In this document: positions 63,967 to 64,000 of the stretch, in pieces | Numbering within the stretch: the stretch's first letter is position 1 | Layout: each line of letters opens with the position of its first letter | NCBI RefSeq assembly: GCF_951793255.1 | Contig: NZ_OX636706.1 | Location: forward strand, 951,001 to 1,015,000 | DNA from: Desulfovibrio piger | Lineage (GTDB): Bacteria; Desulfobacterota; Desulfovibrionia; Desulfovibrionales; Desulfovibrionaceae | Length of the DNA: 64,000 bases | Reading direction: 5' to 3' | Program-made: the position numbers and the translations under genes | Notes under the pieces: generated by a model | The model's database searches: none | Told to the model about the DNA's origin: nothing | What the model saw: only the letters and a program-made list of their open reading frames with translations

Positions 63967-64000
63967 GCGTAATAATATTCCTTGAACCAGGCCACAAAGC
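63963..64000 (-). CDS. C-terminal end of a gene entering from the right edge (partial)
   Basis: A frame on the minus strand encodes FVAWFKEYYYA and ends at a TGA that overlaps the ATG of the U32 gene by four bases (ATGA). The short tail looks like real protein and the overlap is typical of an operon. The family cannot be named. Confidence 0.45.
   Translation of the reverse strand, partial: FVAWFKEYYYA

Overview
The window comes from a high-GC sulfate-reducing bacterium, most likely Desulfovibrio or a close relative. The main evidence is the dissimilatory sulfite reductase genes dsrA, dsrB and dsrD, whose proteins closely resemble those I know from Desulfovibrio. The carboxynorspermidine polyamine pair, an AmrA-type protein and a CesT-type type III secretion chaperone fit that setting. 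No rRNA, CRISPR array or origin was seen. I could not run homology searches, so family names rest on motifs and recall.

Layout. 0-9.7 kb: end of an unknown gene; an Hsp20 chaperone; an FMN riboswitch controlling ribB; a divergent EamA transporter/LysR regulator pair; a flavodoxin-ferredoxin protein; an HxlR regulator; and a MoxR ATPase/VWA-metallopeptidase module divergent from a methyltransferase across a Fur-like palindrome. 10-24.6 kb: an acyltransferase, recD2, aroC, an NhaC-type antiporter, metK, panC, rimO, an acyl-CoA ligase with an odd repetitive tail, and a metallo-beta-lactamase-fold hydrolase. 24.8-28.3 kb: four tRNA genes (Arg; Val-Asp-Asp) flanking a probable type III secretion effector and its chaperone. 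28.4-44.1 kb: a lipoprotein deacetylase, an IS5-like element, carboxynorspermidine genes, a CGGC/ATP-grasp pair, hom and an aminotransferase, mtnA, a surface-carbohydrate-type protein, a membrane protein, an IS200-like element and an amrA-like gene.

44.7-53.7 kb is the highlight: two dsrABD operons on the minus strand. Copy 1 (50,910-53,684) is intact. Copy 2 (44,702-48,241) is almost identical in protein sequence, but its dsrA is split by a 759-bp IS1-like element with an exact 8-bp target duplication; removing the element would restore the full 1320-bp frame. Homology runs from the dsrA ribosome binding site to the dsrD stop, so each copy has its own leader and terminator. Between them lies a sigma54-activator-like regulator that lacks the GAFTGA loop and carries four cysteines in its sensor part. 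A palindrome family (AACGA-AAAA-TCGTT) occurs three times before copy 2 and once over the regulator's own -35 box. I infer an autoregulated, conditionally expressed second sulfite reductase operon, recently broken by transposition.

54-64 kb: an operon of two unknown genes plus rlpA; a giant protein fusing an EndoQ-like PHP nuclease to a UvrD-type helicase; an N6-adenine methyltransferase-like gene; and a U32 peptidase. Two families of dispersed intergenic repeats recur across the window.
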